Source: an uncultured Alistipes sp.
GTDB taxonomy: Bacteria > Bacteroidota > Bacteroidia > Bacteroidales > Rikenellaceae
Length of the DNA: 64,000 nucleotides
Direction of reading: 5' to 3'
Assembly (NCBI GenBank): GCA_937911745.1
Contig: CALDPX010000047.1
Location: 1 to 64,000, forward strand
Below are positions 43,611-52,276 of the stretch, piece by piece; position 1 is the first letter of the stretch, and each line of letters starts with the position of its first letter. Made by a program: the position numbers and the translations under genes. Below the pieces are notes generated by a model. The model was not told the DNA's origin. It made no database searches and saw only the letters and a program-made list of their open reading frames with translations.

Positions 43611-43756
43611 CATACCTAAGATAACGTAAGTTTTGCGAATTTGGCGCAAAGCAAGTTGTTGCTAATCAACATCATTTTAAGTGCGCCTGTCTTAAAAAGT
43701 CAGTGTGTTATAATTGGCGAAACTGACGTTAAAATTATGCAGGGCACAGTAGCCAA

Positions 43757-45037
43757 CTATTGGTACTCTTCCCACCAACCAGCTCTGTGGTGGAATATCG
43801 ACTTACCGCCACTACGTTTGCCCTTGCTGATGTAGGGTATCTTATAGCTAATGCCAAACTCCATAAACTCGGCAATATGCATATGGGTTTTGCAGATGAC
43901 CTGGAAGTGTAAGTTGTCGAAGATGCGCACCCTTGCACCAAACTGGATGTAGTGGAAAGCCTCCTCAACACCCACATCATAAGACTTGTAGAACAAGGGG
44001 CGGGGACCTCTGCCATAATCGGGGTGGTCGGCATCGTATAGGTTACGCACAGGGTTGAACAAGTAAACACCCCAATTAACCAAAGCAGTAACAGCACCGA
44101 AGTTGAACTCGTTGTTCCACGACAGACCGCCACGCATCCTCTTCCAGTCCTCCTCTGTCTTGATATACATACCCCTATTGGTTTCGGGATTGGCAATAGC
44201 ATCGTTGTAGAAGAGGTCGGCACCTATGCCCACACCATACCAATTGTTAACGTGATATATTGCACCTGTGTGGAAGGTGGCAACAGGAAAACGATGGGGA
44301 TCGCTCTCGTCTGCTGCGTGAACACCGCCACCGAGTGTGATATTGAAACTCCACTTATAGGGCAGATCAGGGAACTCAATAGGAGTGAGTTCGTCCTCGG
44401 GTGCGGGGTTGAAGGTCGACACAAGACCAACGCCCGCAAAGAGGATATTGGCACCCTTGTTAGGCTCTACACTACGACCGTTACTCATGTGCATAAAGCC
44501 GAACTCGCCATTTATTGCAAAGTTGCGGGTGATGGGAATCTCCAATGCTACACTTGGGGTGAGGTAGGCATTGATTGGTGTGGAGAATGTACGGGTTGGT
44601 ACAGGCTCATCTTGCGTTGTGTAGAACGTCTCGGTCACAGCAGCAATACCGGCACCAAACTTAAATTTCAGGTTGAAATGCTCCGAGCGTACCCCATATA
44701 TAGAAATGTAGGGATACATAGCAATAGCTTTACCCATTGTCTTGTGTCCGAAGTCGAGATACGACACGCCCAAACCTACGGTGGGATTGCCGAGGTATTG
44801 CTGCCAAGGGCGTTGCTGCGAGGAAGGAAATTCAATGCCGAAATCAATACCCGTAGGACTGCCGGGATTTATCTCCTTCATATTACTACTCGGGGTCATA
44901 TAGGTGCCCAAAAAGGGCTGAATCTTAATTGAGAACCTATCGTTACCACTCTTGTGGTAAAGGTTTGGGTTGTCCGCAGAGGCAATACCTCCTCCAAGCA
45001 TCATCATTAATAATAATGAAGCAAGACGTTTTTTCAT
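43757..45037 (-). CDS. Acyloxyacyl hydrolase / lipid A 3-O-deacylase (PagL-like)
   Basis: The start is ATG 45037, which gives a signal peptide ending GGGIASA. The 426-residue outer-membrane beta-barrel contains the PagL catalytic motif HMSNG within FGFMHMSNGRSVEPNKGAN (His and Ser of the active site) near residue 170. Bacterial PagL is under 200 residues. This protein has a second barrel-like half (from about 225: WSFNITLGGGVHAADESD, ending KTHMHIAEFMEFGISYKI), an arrangement I associate with Bacteroidetes members. It would trim ester-linked acyl chains from lipid A. Confidence 0.8.
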   Translation of the reverse strand: MKKRLASLLLMMMLGGGIASADNPNLYHKSGNDRFSIKIQPFLGTYMTPSSNMKEINPGSPTGIDFGIEFPSSQQRPWQQYLGNPTVGLGVSYLDFGHKTMGKAIAMYPYISIYGVRSEHFNLKFKFGAGIAAVTETFYTTQDEPVPTRTFSTPINAYLTPSVALEIPITRNFAINGEFGFMHMSNGRSVEPNKGANILFAGVGLVSTFNPAPEDELTPIEFPDLPYKWSFNITLGGGVHAADESDPHRFPVATFHTGAIYHVNNWYGVGIGADLFYNDAIANPETNRGMYIKTEEDWKRMRGGLSWNNEFNFGAVTALVNWGVYLFNPVRNLYDADHPDYGRGPRPLFYKSYDVGVEEAFHYIQFGARVRIFDNLHFQVICKTHMHIAEFMEFGISYKIPYISKGKRSGGKSIFHHRAGWWEEYQ

Positions 45038-45160
45038 ATTTTGTGGTTTTTTGTGGTTATTTATGTCTTGTGTCTTCAAAGTTTGCTCGTTGAAACTCTC
45101 GTTTGCAGCCCAAAAAACAAACCTCTCCTCGGAGAGAAGAGGTTTAGAAAGGGTTAAGGC

Positions 45161-45199
45161 AAAAAATAAGAGAAATGACCCATCTCTGTGTCATTTCTC
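45161..45199 (-). terminator. Terminator of the tRNA-Gly gene
   Basis: On the minus strand a 10-bp stem (plus 45170-45179 with 45190-45199) is followed by TTATTTTTT. A second hairpin with T-tract (plus about 45112-45146) follows in tandem, before pagL-like. Confidence 0.9.
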
Positions 45200-45214
45200 C
45201 CTTTCTACATTTTG

Positions 45215-45287
45215 AGCGGAAAACGAGACTCGAACTCGCGACCCCAACCTTGGCAAGGTTGTGCTCTACCAACTGAGCTATTTCCGC
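45215..45287 (-). tRNA. tRNA-Gly (anticodon GCC)
   Basis: This 73-nt cloverleaf has acceptor GCGGAAA, D arm with AGTTGGTAGAGC, anticodon stem CAACC/GGTTG around TTGCCAA, and T arm GCGAGTTCGAGTCTCGT. Discriminator T. CCA is not encoded. It has its own consensus promoter and two tandem terminators. Confidence 0.95.
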
Positions 45288-45308
45288 ATTAATTCTGTTT
45301 TGCGGATG

Positions 45309-45339
45309 CAAATATAAGGCGTTTTTTCTTCCCTGCAAA
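45309..45339 (-). promoter_or_regulatory. Promoter of tRNA-Gly
   Basis: Minus strand: TTTG (plus 45336-45339), 19-bp spacer, TATATTTG (plus 45309-45316), about 22 bp before the tRNA 5' end. It lacks the leader found at tRNA-Leu. Confidence 0.75.
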
Positions 45340-45381
45340 ATTTTTGACCAAAAAAATTATCTTTTTTTCTCAAAAACCGCA

Positions 45382-46338
45382 TTACAGCACCACAAAAGCC
45401 ACATAGCAAGCCACAACCACAAGCGAGGTGATAACTTTGCCCACCTTTGTTTTGGTTTCAAGCGAGAGCATAGTGGCAACCATTGCCACAGCACCAAAGG
45501 CAAGCATCTGTCCTATGTTGCCATCCGAGAAGTCGTAGATGGAGCCACCAAACCACAATAGGTCTGCAACCGAAAGAATAATCATATTGAACAGGCAACT
45601 ACCCACAATGTTACCAACAGCAATGTTGTAGTTCCTCAGGCGGAAGAGCGTAACGGTACTCGACAGTTCGGGCAGCGAGGTGGCAACACCCAAGAAGAGA
45701 GCCCCCGCAAGACCTGCACCCATACCGAGCAAGGTGGCGATGTCGTCCGAAAGGTATGTTAACCAAATGCTCAATCCCACGAGTCCCACACTACACAGTA
45801 CAAAGCGCACCACAATGCCCCTCAGTGTGAGCGAGGACTCCTCTGCTTTCTGTCCTGCACTCTCCGTACTATCCTCTGCCGAGAGGTACTTCACGCCCAG
45901 AGTGTAGAAAATAACAATAGCAATAGAGGTGACGCTCAGCGTGAGTGCGTGGAAGTCGAAGACCTCGGGCAGAAACATATTCAGAGCCAGCACTGCATAG
46001 GTCGTAATGCAGTAGGCGATGACCATCTTGTGCCCCTTTGCGAGCCTTGCCGAGTGGCTGCTGCCCACAAAGAGGATGAACATTACAGCCAGCACCAACA
46101 AGTTGAAGATGTTGCTTCCCAAGATGTTGCCCAAGCAGAGGCTGGGTTTTTTGAGTAGCAATGTTGCCGAAATACTCGTAAAGAGTTCGGGTAGCGAGGT
46201 CACTGCCGAGAGCAGAACACCGCCCAAGAAGGCACCCGAGATGGAGGTTTTTTGGTCTATCTGGTCGATATAATTCGAAGCCTTCACAGAGAGCAGCACC
46301 ACAGCCACCGACACCAAAATATAGAGTATATACACCAT
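45382..46338 (-). CDS. Calcium/sodium antiporter (YrbG-type CaCA)
   Basis: This 318-residue inner-membrane protein has about ten hydrophobic segments in two inverted halves. Each half carries the family alpha repeat with TSLPEL: GGVLLSAVTSLPELFTSI followed by GNILGSNIFNLL, and FLGVATSLPELSSTV followed by GNIVGSCLFNMI. It exchanges Ca2+ or Na+ (possibly K+-dependent) for Na+ or H+. It stands alone downstream of the rodA gene on the same strand. Confidence 0.93.
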   Translation of the reverse strand: MVYILYILVSVAVVLLSVKASNYIDQIDQKTSISGAFLGGVLLSAVTSLPELFTSISATLLLKKPSLCLGNILGSNIFNLLVLAVMFILFVGSSHSARLAKGHKMVIAYCITTYAVLALNMFLPEVFDFHALTLSVTSIAIVIFYTLGVKYLSAEDSTESAGQKAEESSLTLRGIVVRFVLCSVGLVGLSIWLTYLSDDIATLLGMGAGLAGALFLGVATSLPELSSTVTLFRLRNYNIAVGNIVGSCLFNMIILSVADLLWFGGSIYDFSDGNIGQMLAFGAVAMVATMLSLETKTKVGKVITSLVVVACYVAFVVL

Positions 46339-46374
46339 TGTTTCTTGTCGTTTTTAATTTGGAAATGTTTCCTA

Positions 46375-47820
46375 TTAATACGGTTTATATGTCGTAGATA
46401 TTGCGCTGTTTTGCGAATCGAGCCTCACAGCGATGAAAAATAGCACCGTAAATGCCAGCAGTGACGAGCCACCATAGGAGAACATCGGTAGCGGAATACC
46501 TATGACGGGCATCAGACCGATGGTCATACCTATATTGATAATAACGTGGAAGAGGAAGATGCCCGCCACGCCATAGCAATACACCCTGCGGAAGGGTTCC
46601 TGCTGCCTTTCGCCCATCTTCATAAGTCTTACAATGAGCGTTGCAAAGAGTGCCAGCACAACAATTGAGCCGACAAAGCCCCACTCCTCGCCTACGGTGC
46701 AGAAGATGAAATCGGTGCTCTGTTCGGGTATGAAGTCATATTTGGTCTGCGTACCCTCCAAGAAGCCTTTGCCAAGGAAGCCTCCCGAGCCGATAGCAAT
46801 CTTCGATTGGTGGACATTATAGCCCCAGCCCCTTAGGTCACTCTCCAAGCCCAGCAGGTCGAGGATGCGTTTTTGTTGGTGGAGTTGCAGCACATCATTG
46901 AAGACATAGTCCACAACGCCCAAGAAGGCAAGCGAGCCCACAAACATTATGGCAAAGAGGTAGATGGTCGAGAGTTTGTGGCGATAGGCATACAACAGTG
47001 CGGGCAGGAGCATAACGAGCGATGCTGCAAGCAACGAGTGGTGGTAGTCCACACCCCATCCTGCCGTCCACGATACGCCATATATCACAAGGCTCAGTAA
47101 TCCCACAGCAGCCACCCACACCACACTCTCGCGCGGATTTCTATTCGAGGGCAGCTGGCTTAGTACAAAGAGCACTATCAGTATCAGCAGCAACGCCACA
47201 TCCGACAGCAGGAACGAGCCCACAAAGAGTCCCACAACAAGAAACAGTGCGTAGTAAACCCAGGGATTGAGTCCCTCGCGGTAGAGCACCACAAGGAACG
47301 AGCAGTAGACAAGTGCCGAGCCCATATCGTTCTGCAAGAGGATAACCCCAATGGGCACAAGCAGTAGCAGAGCCACCGTCACGAGGTCTTTGGGGCGCGA
47401 GAGCGAGAAGTTATATTCGCTCATAACTCTTGCCAAAGCCAAAGCCGTAGCGAGTTTCATAAACTCTGCCGGCTGTACCGCAATGGGTCCGAGAGCGAGC
47501 CACGACTTGGCACCATTAACCTCCTTACCCACAAAGAGCGTCAGCACCAGCACCACCATCATAAGCCCATAGAAGGGGTATGCCAGCAGATGATAGTATA
47601 TATCGTCTATCAGCAGTATGACCATCGCTACCACAGCCGAAATACCTATCCAAATGAGTTGCATACCATATCTTGACGAGAGGTCGAAGCCACCCGAGAG
47701 GGCCTCGTTATAGACCGCAGCATAGATGTTGAGCCAGCCAATAAAGACCAGCGCAACAAAGACCAATATGGTCTTCCAATCTATTCGTGTCCAGCCGAGT
47801 TTATCGTTTACGCTTCTCAT
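46375..47820 (-). CDS. rodA: Rod-shape SEDS glycosyltransferase RodA
   Basis: RodA polymerises peptidoglycan glycan strands for elongation. The start is ATG 47820 (an in-frame TTG lies at 47835), overlapping the mrdA stop by 20 bp. The 481-residue protein has about ten membrane segments and the SEDS motifs GAKSWLALGPIAVQPAEFMK, LLQNDMGSALVY and the C-terminal GIPLPMFSYGGSSLLA. It is longer than E. coli RodA (370) because of a central insert (about 190-290) with extra hydrophobic segments, seen in Bacteroidetes. Confidence 0.95.
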   Translation of the reverse strand: MRSVNDKLGWTRIDWKTILVFVALVFIGWLNIYAAVYNEALSGGFDLSSRYGMQLIWIGISAVVAMVILLIDDIYYHLLAYPFYGLMMVVLVLTLFVGKEVNGAKSWLALGPIAVQPAEFMKLATALALARVMSEYNFSLSRPKDLVTVALLLLVPIGVILLQNDMGSALVYCSFLVVLYREGLNPWVYYALFLVVGLFVGSFLLSDVALLLILIVLFVLSQLPSNRNPRESVVWVAAVGLLSLVIYGVSWTAGWGVDYHHSLLAASLVMLLPALLYAYRHKLSTIYLFAIMFVGSLAFLGVVDYVFNDVLQLHQQKRILDLLGLESDLRGWGYNVHQSKIAIGSGGFLGKGFLEGTQTKYDFIPEQSTDFIFCTVGEEWGFVGSIVVLALFATLIVRLMKMGERQQEPFRRVYCYGVAGIFLFHVIINIGMTIGLMPVIGIPLPMFSYGGSSLLAFTVLFFIAVRLDSQNSAISTTYKPY

Positions 47821-49645
47821 AATTCGGGTAAGCAATCTCCATTTTTTCTATATATTCGGCAAGTTCGGGGCGTTTGACCTCTCCCGTCAGATACTGCTCA
47901 ATGAGCAGCGAAGCGATAGGTGCCGCAACACTCGAACCGAAGCCGCCATTCTCCACATAGACCGAAATGGCAATCTTGGGGTTGTCTTTGGGTGCGAAGG
48001 CGAGGAATGTGGAGTGGTCCTTGCCGTGGGGGTTTTGTGCCGTACCCGTCTTACCGCAAATATCCAAGCCCTTGACGTATGCCACGCCCGCCGTACCAAT
48101 CTCACGATGCACCGTACCCCACATACCGTCAATAACAGGCTCAAAGTGTTTCTCATCGACCATCGTATAGTGTCGCTCATAGAAGCGACTATCGAGCGAG
48201 TCTCTGCCGTCAATGTGTCTGACAACGTGGGGGATGTAGTAGTAGCCCCTATTAGCCATAATAGCCGCAAGGTTTGCCATCTGCAATGGCGAACAGCCCA
48301 ACTCGCCCTGACCGATAGCCATCGAAATCACCGTCAGCGAGTTCCACTTGGGGTAGTAGTCGTCATAGAACTCAGCACTGGGCACAAAGCCGCTCCTCTC
48401 GGAGGCAAAGTCCGAGCCCAACTTCTTGCCAAAGCCGAAACTCTCCACATAATGTGCCCAATTGTCGTAGCCACCATTTCCAATACCTCCTCTTTCGGGA
48501 TTGTCCAAAATATCCCTAAACACATAACAGAAATATGCGTTGCACGAGTTAGCCACCGCCTCTTTAAGGTTGAGTGGCGAACGGTGGTCGTGGCACTTCA
48601 CACCCCTACCAACGTGGTAACCCTCGTGGCAGGGATAGCGGCGCGAGGGGGTTACAACACCCTCCTGCAAACCAATCAGTGCATTGACCAATTTGAATGT
48701 GGAGCCCGGGGGGTAACTCGACATTACCGCACGGTTGAAGAGTGGCTGGCGGGGGTTATCGAGCATCTTGACATAGTTGTTGCCCCTATCCCTACCCATC
48801 AATTCATCGGGATCGTAGGTAGGGCTGCTAACCATAACCAAAATCTCGCCCGTCGATGGCTCAATGGCGATGATACTTCCTACCTTACCCTTCATGAGTC
48901 TTTCGGCAGCCTCCTGCAATGGAGCATCGATGGTTGTCGTGATGGCTGTGCCCGCAACAGGAGCCTTATCGTAGTGTCCCTCTTGGTAGGGACCTTTCAC
49001 CGTACCCCTCACATCCACAACACTCACCTTCTCGCCCTTCTCGCCACGCAACAACTCCTCGTAGGCACTCTCAATACCCGAGTAGCCTATGTAGTCGCCA
49101 CGAGCATAGTATGGGTTTCGGTCTATGATTTTGTCGCTCACCTGACCGATGTAGCCCAAGAGGTTGCCGGCAATTTTTCGGGGATAGGAGCGTTGGGTGC
49201 GGAAGTGGGTGTAGAAGCCGTCAAAGCCTCCCTCATCGAAGAGCAATTTTGCCTCCGTAGTCATCTGGCGCACCACCACCGAGGCGCGTGAAGAGGAGTA
49301 ACTCTTGGCAGCCCTCAACGACTTTGCAAGTTGCTCTTGGCTCACGCCCGCAATCTTCGCCAAAGCCAGCGTATCAAAGCCCTCCTTAGGGATGTTGCGA
49401 GGCACGACCATAAGGTCATAAGATGCTACGCTCTGCGCCAGAAACTCGCCATTGCGGTCGTAAATCTCGCCCCTTGGCGGGTGTTGTACCTCGTAACGCA
49501 GCACATTATTCTCCGCAGCATGGCGATATGAGCGGTCTACAATTTGGATATGGAAGAGTCTCAGACCCAATATCACAAAGAGCCCCACAACAAACCATCT
49601 GAGTATATGTGAACGATCTGCCAGCATACTATCTCTTAACCCCAT
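47801..49645 (-). CDS. mrdA: Penicillin-binding protein 2 (class B, elongasome)
   Basis: This 614-residue transpeptidase partners with RodA. One N-terminal membrane segment (about 15-35) is followed by a dimerisation domain and the transpeptidase domain, with SSYPPGSTFK (active Ser in STFK), NSCNAYF (S-x-N) and CGKTGTAQNP (KTGT). The start at 49645 is 5 bp from the mreD stop; an ATG at 49627 is also possible. It sits in mreD-mrdA-rodA order. Confidence 0.95.
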   Translation of the reverse strand: MGLRDSMLADRSHILRWFVVGLFVILGLRLFHIQIVDRSYRHAAENNVLRYEVQHPPRGEIYDRNGEFLAQSVASYDLMVVPRNIPKEGFDTLALAKIAGVSQEQLAKSLRAAKSYSSSRASVVVRQMTTEAKLLFDEGGFDGFYTHFRTQRSYPRKIAGNLLGYIGQVSDKIIDRNPYYARGDYIGYSGIESAYEELLRGEKGEKVSVVDVRGTVKGPYQEGHYDKAPVAGTAITTTIDAPLQEAAERLMKGKVGSIIAIEPSTGEILVMVSSPTYDPDELMGRDRGNNYVKMLDNPRQPLFNRAVMSSYPPGSTFKLVNALIGLQEGVVTPSRRYPCHEGYHVGRGVKCHDHRSPLNLKEAVANSCNAYFCYVFRDILDNPERGGIGNGGYDNWAHYVESFGFGKKLGSDFASERSGFVPSAEFYDDYYPKWNSLTVISMAIGQGELGCSPLQMANLAAIMANRGYYYIPHVVRHIDGRDSLDSRFYERHYTMVDEKHFEPVIDGMWGTVHREIGTAGVAYVKGLDICGKTGTAQNPHGKDHSTFLAFAPKDNPKIAISVYVENGGFGSSVAAPIASLLIEQYLTGEVKRPELAEYIEKMEIAYPNYEKRKR

Positions 49646-49649
49646 TAGG

Positions 49650-50153
49650 TTATGTCACAATTTTACGAAAAACACGAGCAGTGAATATAACCAAACACGT
49701 AGTGACCAACGTTGAGCACACAATCCTGCCCAGTGTAAATAACAAATGGCTGCCGAGTGATTCAAAGCCGAAGAATAGTAGGTTATGAGCCAAGATAAGG
49801 ATAGCTGCATAGGACAAAAAAGCCTTGTCATCTATTGCTCCTCCATATGGGATGCTCTCGTGTGCAACATCCTTGCCTATTGTTACTTGCATAATCCATG
49901 GACGCACAAAAGCCACCGCCGCCGTAGCAATGGTGTTCAAGCCCGCAGTGCCCATCGACACATCCATCGTCACGCCCAACACGGTGCCTACAACAAGTAG
50001 CCACAGTCGTTCCATCTTAACGGGTAGTAGCAACACAAAGACTACATAGTAGAGTGGCACCACCAAACCCGAAAACATCAGATTGTCGAACAGCAGTGCC
50101 TGCAACAGCACCACCGCCACAAAAAAGAGGATATATTCTATTGTTCTCTGCAT
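49650..50153 (-). CDS. mreD: Rod-shape determining protein MreD
   Basis: This 167-residue membrane protein has five to six hydrophobic segments and the MreD-like pattern LLFDNLMFSGLVVPLYYVVF followed by a Gly-containing helix (GTVLGVTMDVSMGTAGLNT). The position directly before mrdA and rodA supports the call. mreB and mreC, normally just upstream, are absent here; a repeat block and a TonB-like gene occupy that place. A heptad array ends 9 bp from its start codon. Confidence 0.88.
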   Translation of the reverse strand: MQRTIEYILFFVAVVLLQALLFDNLMFSGLVVPLYYVVFVLLLPVKMERLWLLVVGTVLGVTMDVSMGTAGLNTIATAAVAFVRPWIMQVTIGKDVAHESIPYGGAIDDKAFLSYAAILILAHNLLFFGFESLGSHLLFTLGRIVCSTLVTTCLVIFTARVFRKIVT

Positions 50154-50161
50154 ACTTTTCT

Positions 50162-50315
50162 TGTCTAACGTCTAAGGTCTAATGTCAATAGTCCTAAGTC
50201 AATTTGTGAGTTATGAGAGTTCTCAATTGACCACGCTTCGCGTGCTCCAAATCGCTCCCGCTCGGCATAGTCTGCAAGCCCGCTCTGCCCTCGCTCAACT
50301 CGCATTTGCCTTAGT
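50162..50315 (-). repeat. Composite repeat block before mreD
   Basis: TGTCTAA/CGTCTAA/GGTCTAA heptads (50162-50186), ATAGTCCTAAG, GAGAGTTCTCAATTGACCA, then GCTCCCGCTCGGCATAGTCT and CTGCCCTCGCTCAACTCGCA. The order matches 30852-31018, and both blocks end at the start codon of the following gene. Confidence 0.85.
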
Positions 50316-50329
50316 TCGCAGCGAGTGGG

Positions 50330-50445
50330 TTTTGTGAGGTGATTTTTGTGCCAAACAAATGAGCAAGTCCGCAGTTTGCTTAGCGCAAATGAGGAACTTG
50401 CGATATGCGGTTTGGTGCAAAAAGCACCCACAAGGCACACTCGCT
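50330..50445 (-). repeat. Nested-hairpin 3' element, copy C
   Basis: Outer arms AGCGAGTG (50330-50337) and CACTCGCT (50438-50445) pair and run into the TAG stop of the TonB-like gene. Then TTGTG/CACAA, GGTG/CACC and TTTTTGTGCCAAAC with its near-complement are nested. The inner stem (50363-50370 with 50393-50401, one bulge) encloses the constant core with TTTGC/GCAAA. Confidence 0.85.
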
Positions 50446-51232
50446 ATTGGGCGATGAACTGATACTCAATGACACCCTTCTGCCTTTGCGGTGCATCGGG
50501 GGCGGCATTAAAGAGCGACTCGCCCGCCTTGGAGAGTGCCGCCTCTCTCAGGCAGTTGTTCTTTGCCGAGAGCGCATCGTTAATTTTGCAGTCCACAACC
50601 TCCCCAGAGCGGTTGACCACAATATCCACAACAACATTGCCACCGCCCTCGCACATATACGAAGGCACAGGCATCTTCAAGGCGTAGCGCACAGGCTCCG
50701 AAAGCGAGTACGACACCGTAACATTGCCCCTTATCTTGCGGTTTTCTATCTTCTCACCCTCGTAGTGTTGGTCGAGTATTTCTCGTTCCTTACTGAGTCC
50801 GAGAGCGTAGTCGGCAGCATTGTCACGCACTCTTTGTTGCACCTCTTCTGCTTCGGCATAGATTTCGCGTGCATTGGTGCGGTGATCTTCGAGGCTCTCA
50901 TCGAGGGCGTTCTCGTTGGAGATGCGATTTTCAGTGGGGCTATCCTCGTAGCGTTCGTTGAGCAGGCGGTTGAGTTCCTGCGCCCTCTCCAACTCCTTCT
51001 GCAACTCTTCCAGGTCGGTAAGGTCGAGCATAATCTCTGCCTGGGAACTCTTGCGCTCAATGATAATGTCGGCAGCCACAAATGCCACACCAAAGAGCAC
51101 ATACGCCACCACCGTAACCAAAATTGCCACCCTATGGTCGTACGCCCAAACACCCACATCTACCCTCTTCCGGGTATATGGCAGATTGAGTCGCGGACGG
51201 CTCGTTTTTGGGGGTTGCTGGCGTTGTTCCAT
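50444..51232 (-). CDS. TonB-like energy transducer family protein
   Basis: The start is ATG 51232. The 262-residue protein has a short basic N-terminus, one membrane anchor (VAILVTVVAYVLFGVAFVAA near 30-55), a long charged periplasmic coiled coil (about 60-160) and a C-terminal TonB-fold domain (about 170-262: YMCEGGGNVVVDIVVNRSGEVVDCKI; ALSKAGESLF). Unlike classical TonB it has a coiled coil instead of a Pro-rich spacer, so its partner may not be a TonB receptor. A nested hairpin overlaps its stop codon. Confidence 0.8.
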   Translation of the reverse strand: MEQRQQPPKTSRPRLNLPYTRKRVDVGVWAYDHRVAILVTVVAYVLFGVAFVAADIIIERKSSQAEIMLDLTDLEELQKELERAQELNRLLNERYEDSPTENRISNENALDESLEDHRTNAREIYAEAEEVQQRVRDNAADYALGLSKEREILDQHYEGEKIENRKIRGNVTVSYSLSEPVRYALKMPVPSYMCEGGGNVVVDIVVNRSGEVVDCKINDALSAKNNCLREAALSKAGESLFNAAPDAPQRQKGVIEYQFIAQ

Positions 51233-51331
51233 AGCGCAAAAATACCACAATTCACACAAAGATAGTACTTTTATTGAAAATTTGATTACCTTTGTAGTTC
51301 AAAAAAATAGAAATTTAAGGAAAACAACATA

Positions 51332-52240
51332 ATGTCCAACAAACAAAGAACTATTGCTGAGGCGATATCATTCAGTGGCAAGGGGCTACACACCGGCGAG
51401 TTGGTAACCATGAAGGTGTGCCCTGCGGAGGTCGATAGGGGTATTGTCTTCCGCCGCGTGGACCTCAAAGGGGCTCCCGAAGTGGCAGCATTAGCACACA
51501 ATGTGTGTGACACGTCGAGGGGTACGACCATCAAAGACGGCAAGGCAAAAGTATCTACCATAGAGCACATACTCTCCGCCCTTTGGACAATGGGTATCGA
51601 CAACGCACTTATAGAAATAGACGCTCCCGAAACACCCATCATGGATGGCTCGGCAAGGGCATACGCTGCCGAGATTGAGAGGGTTGGCACTGTGGAGCAA
51701 GATGCCGAGCGCAAGTGGTTCGAGGTGAAAGAGGAATTCCTCTTCGAGATTCCCAAGAAGGGTGTGAGGGTGGTTATCACGCCTGCCGAGGAGTACTCTG
51801 TGAATGTTACGGTGGACTATAACTCTACGGTGGTGGGTGTGCAGCAGCACCGCTATGATGCCTCGGTAAACTACCGCGAGGAGATAGCACCCTGCCGCAC
51901 ATTTGTATTCCTCCACGAGATAGAGTTGCTGTTGAAGTTGGGACTCATCAAGGGCGGCTCGGTGGAGAGCGCTATGGTGGTGGTGGAAAAACCCATCTCG
52001 GATAGCACCAGAAAGCGCATCTGCAAGACCTTCGGCAGAGAGGATATCGAGGTCGAGAGAGGCTACCTGAGCCACCAACCTCTGCGTTTCGAGAACGAGA
52101 TTGCACGCCACAAGTTGCTCGACATACTCGGCGACCTGGCACTGCTCGGCAGACGCATCCGAGGTCACGTTGAGGCTCTGCGCCCCGGACACTATGCCAA
52201 TACACAAATGGCACAGCTATTGGAGAAGGATTTGAAATAG
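51332..52240 (+). CDS. lpxC: UDP-3-O-acyl-GlcNAc deacetylase LpxC, without FabZ domain
   Basis: LpxC catalyses the committed step of lipid A synthesis. The 302-residue protein has the zinc motif STIEHILSAL (His) and NEIARHKLLDILGDLAL (His, Asp). In many Bacteroidetes LpxC is fused to FabZ in a protein of about 460 residues. Here it ends at EKDLK with a stop, 36 bp before lpxA, so the dehydratase domain is missing from this locus. A TACCTTTG -7 box (51287-51294) lies just upstream. Confidence 0.93.
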   Translation: MSNKQRTIAEAISFSGKGLHTGELVTMKVCPAEVDRGIVFRRVDLKGAPEVAALAHNVCDTSRGTTIKDGKAKVSTIEHILSALWTMGIDNALIEIDAPETPIMDGSARAYAAEIERVGTVEQDAERKWFEVKEEFLFEIPKKGVRVVITPAEEYSVNVTVDYNSTVVGVQQHRYDASVNYREEIAPCRTFVFLHEIELLLKLGLIKGGSVESAMVVVEKPISDSTRKRICKTFGREDIEVERGYLSHQPLRFENEIARHKLLDILGDLALLGRRIRGHVEALRPGHYANTQMAQLLEKDLK

Positions 52241-52276
52241 AGATAATAAAGTACTACGAATATACGTTTAAGGAGT

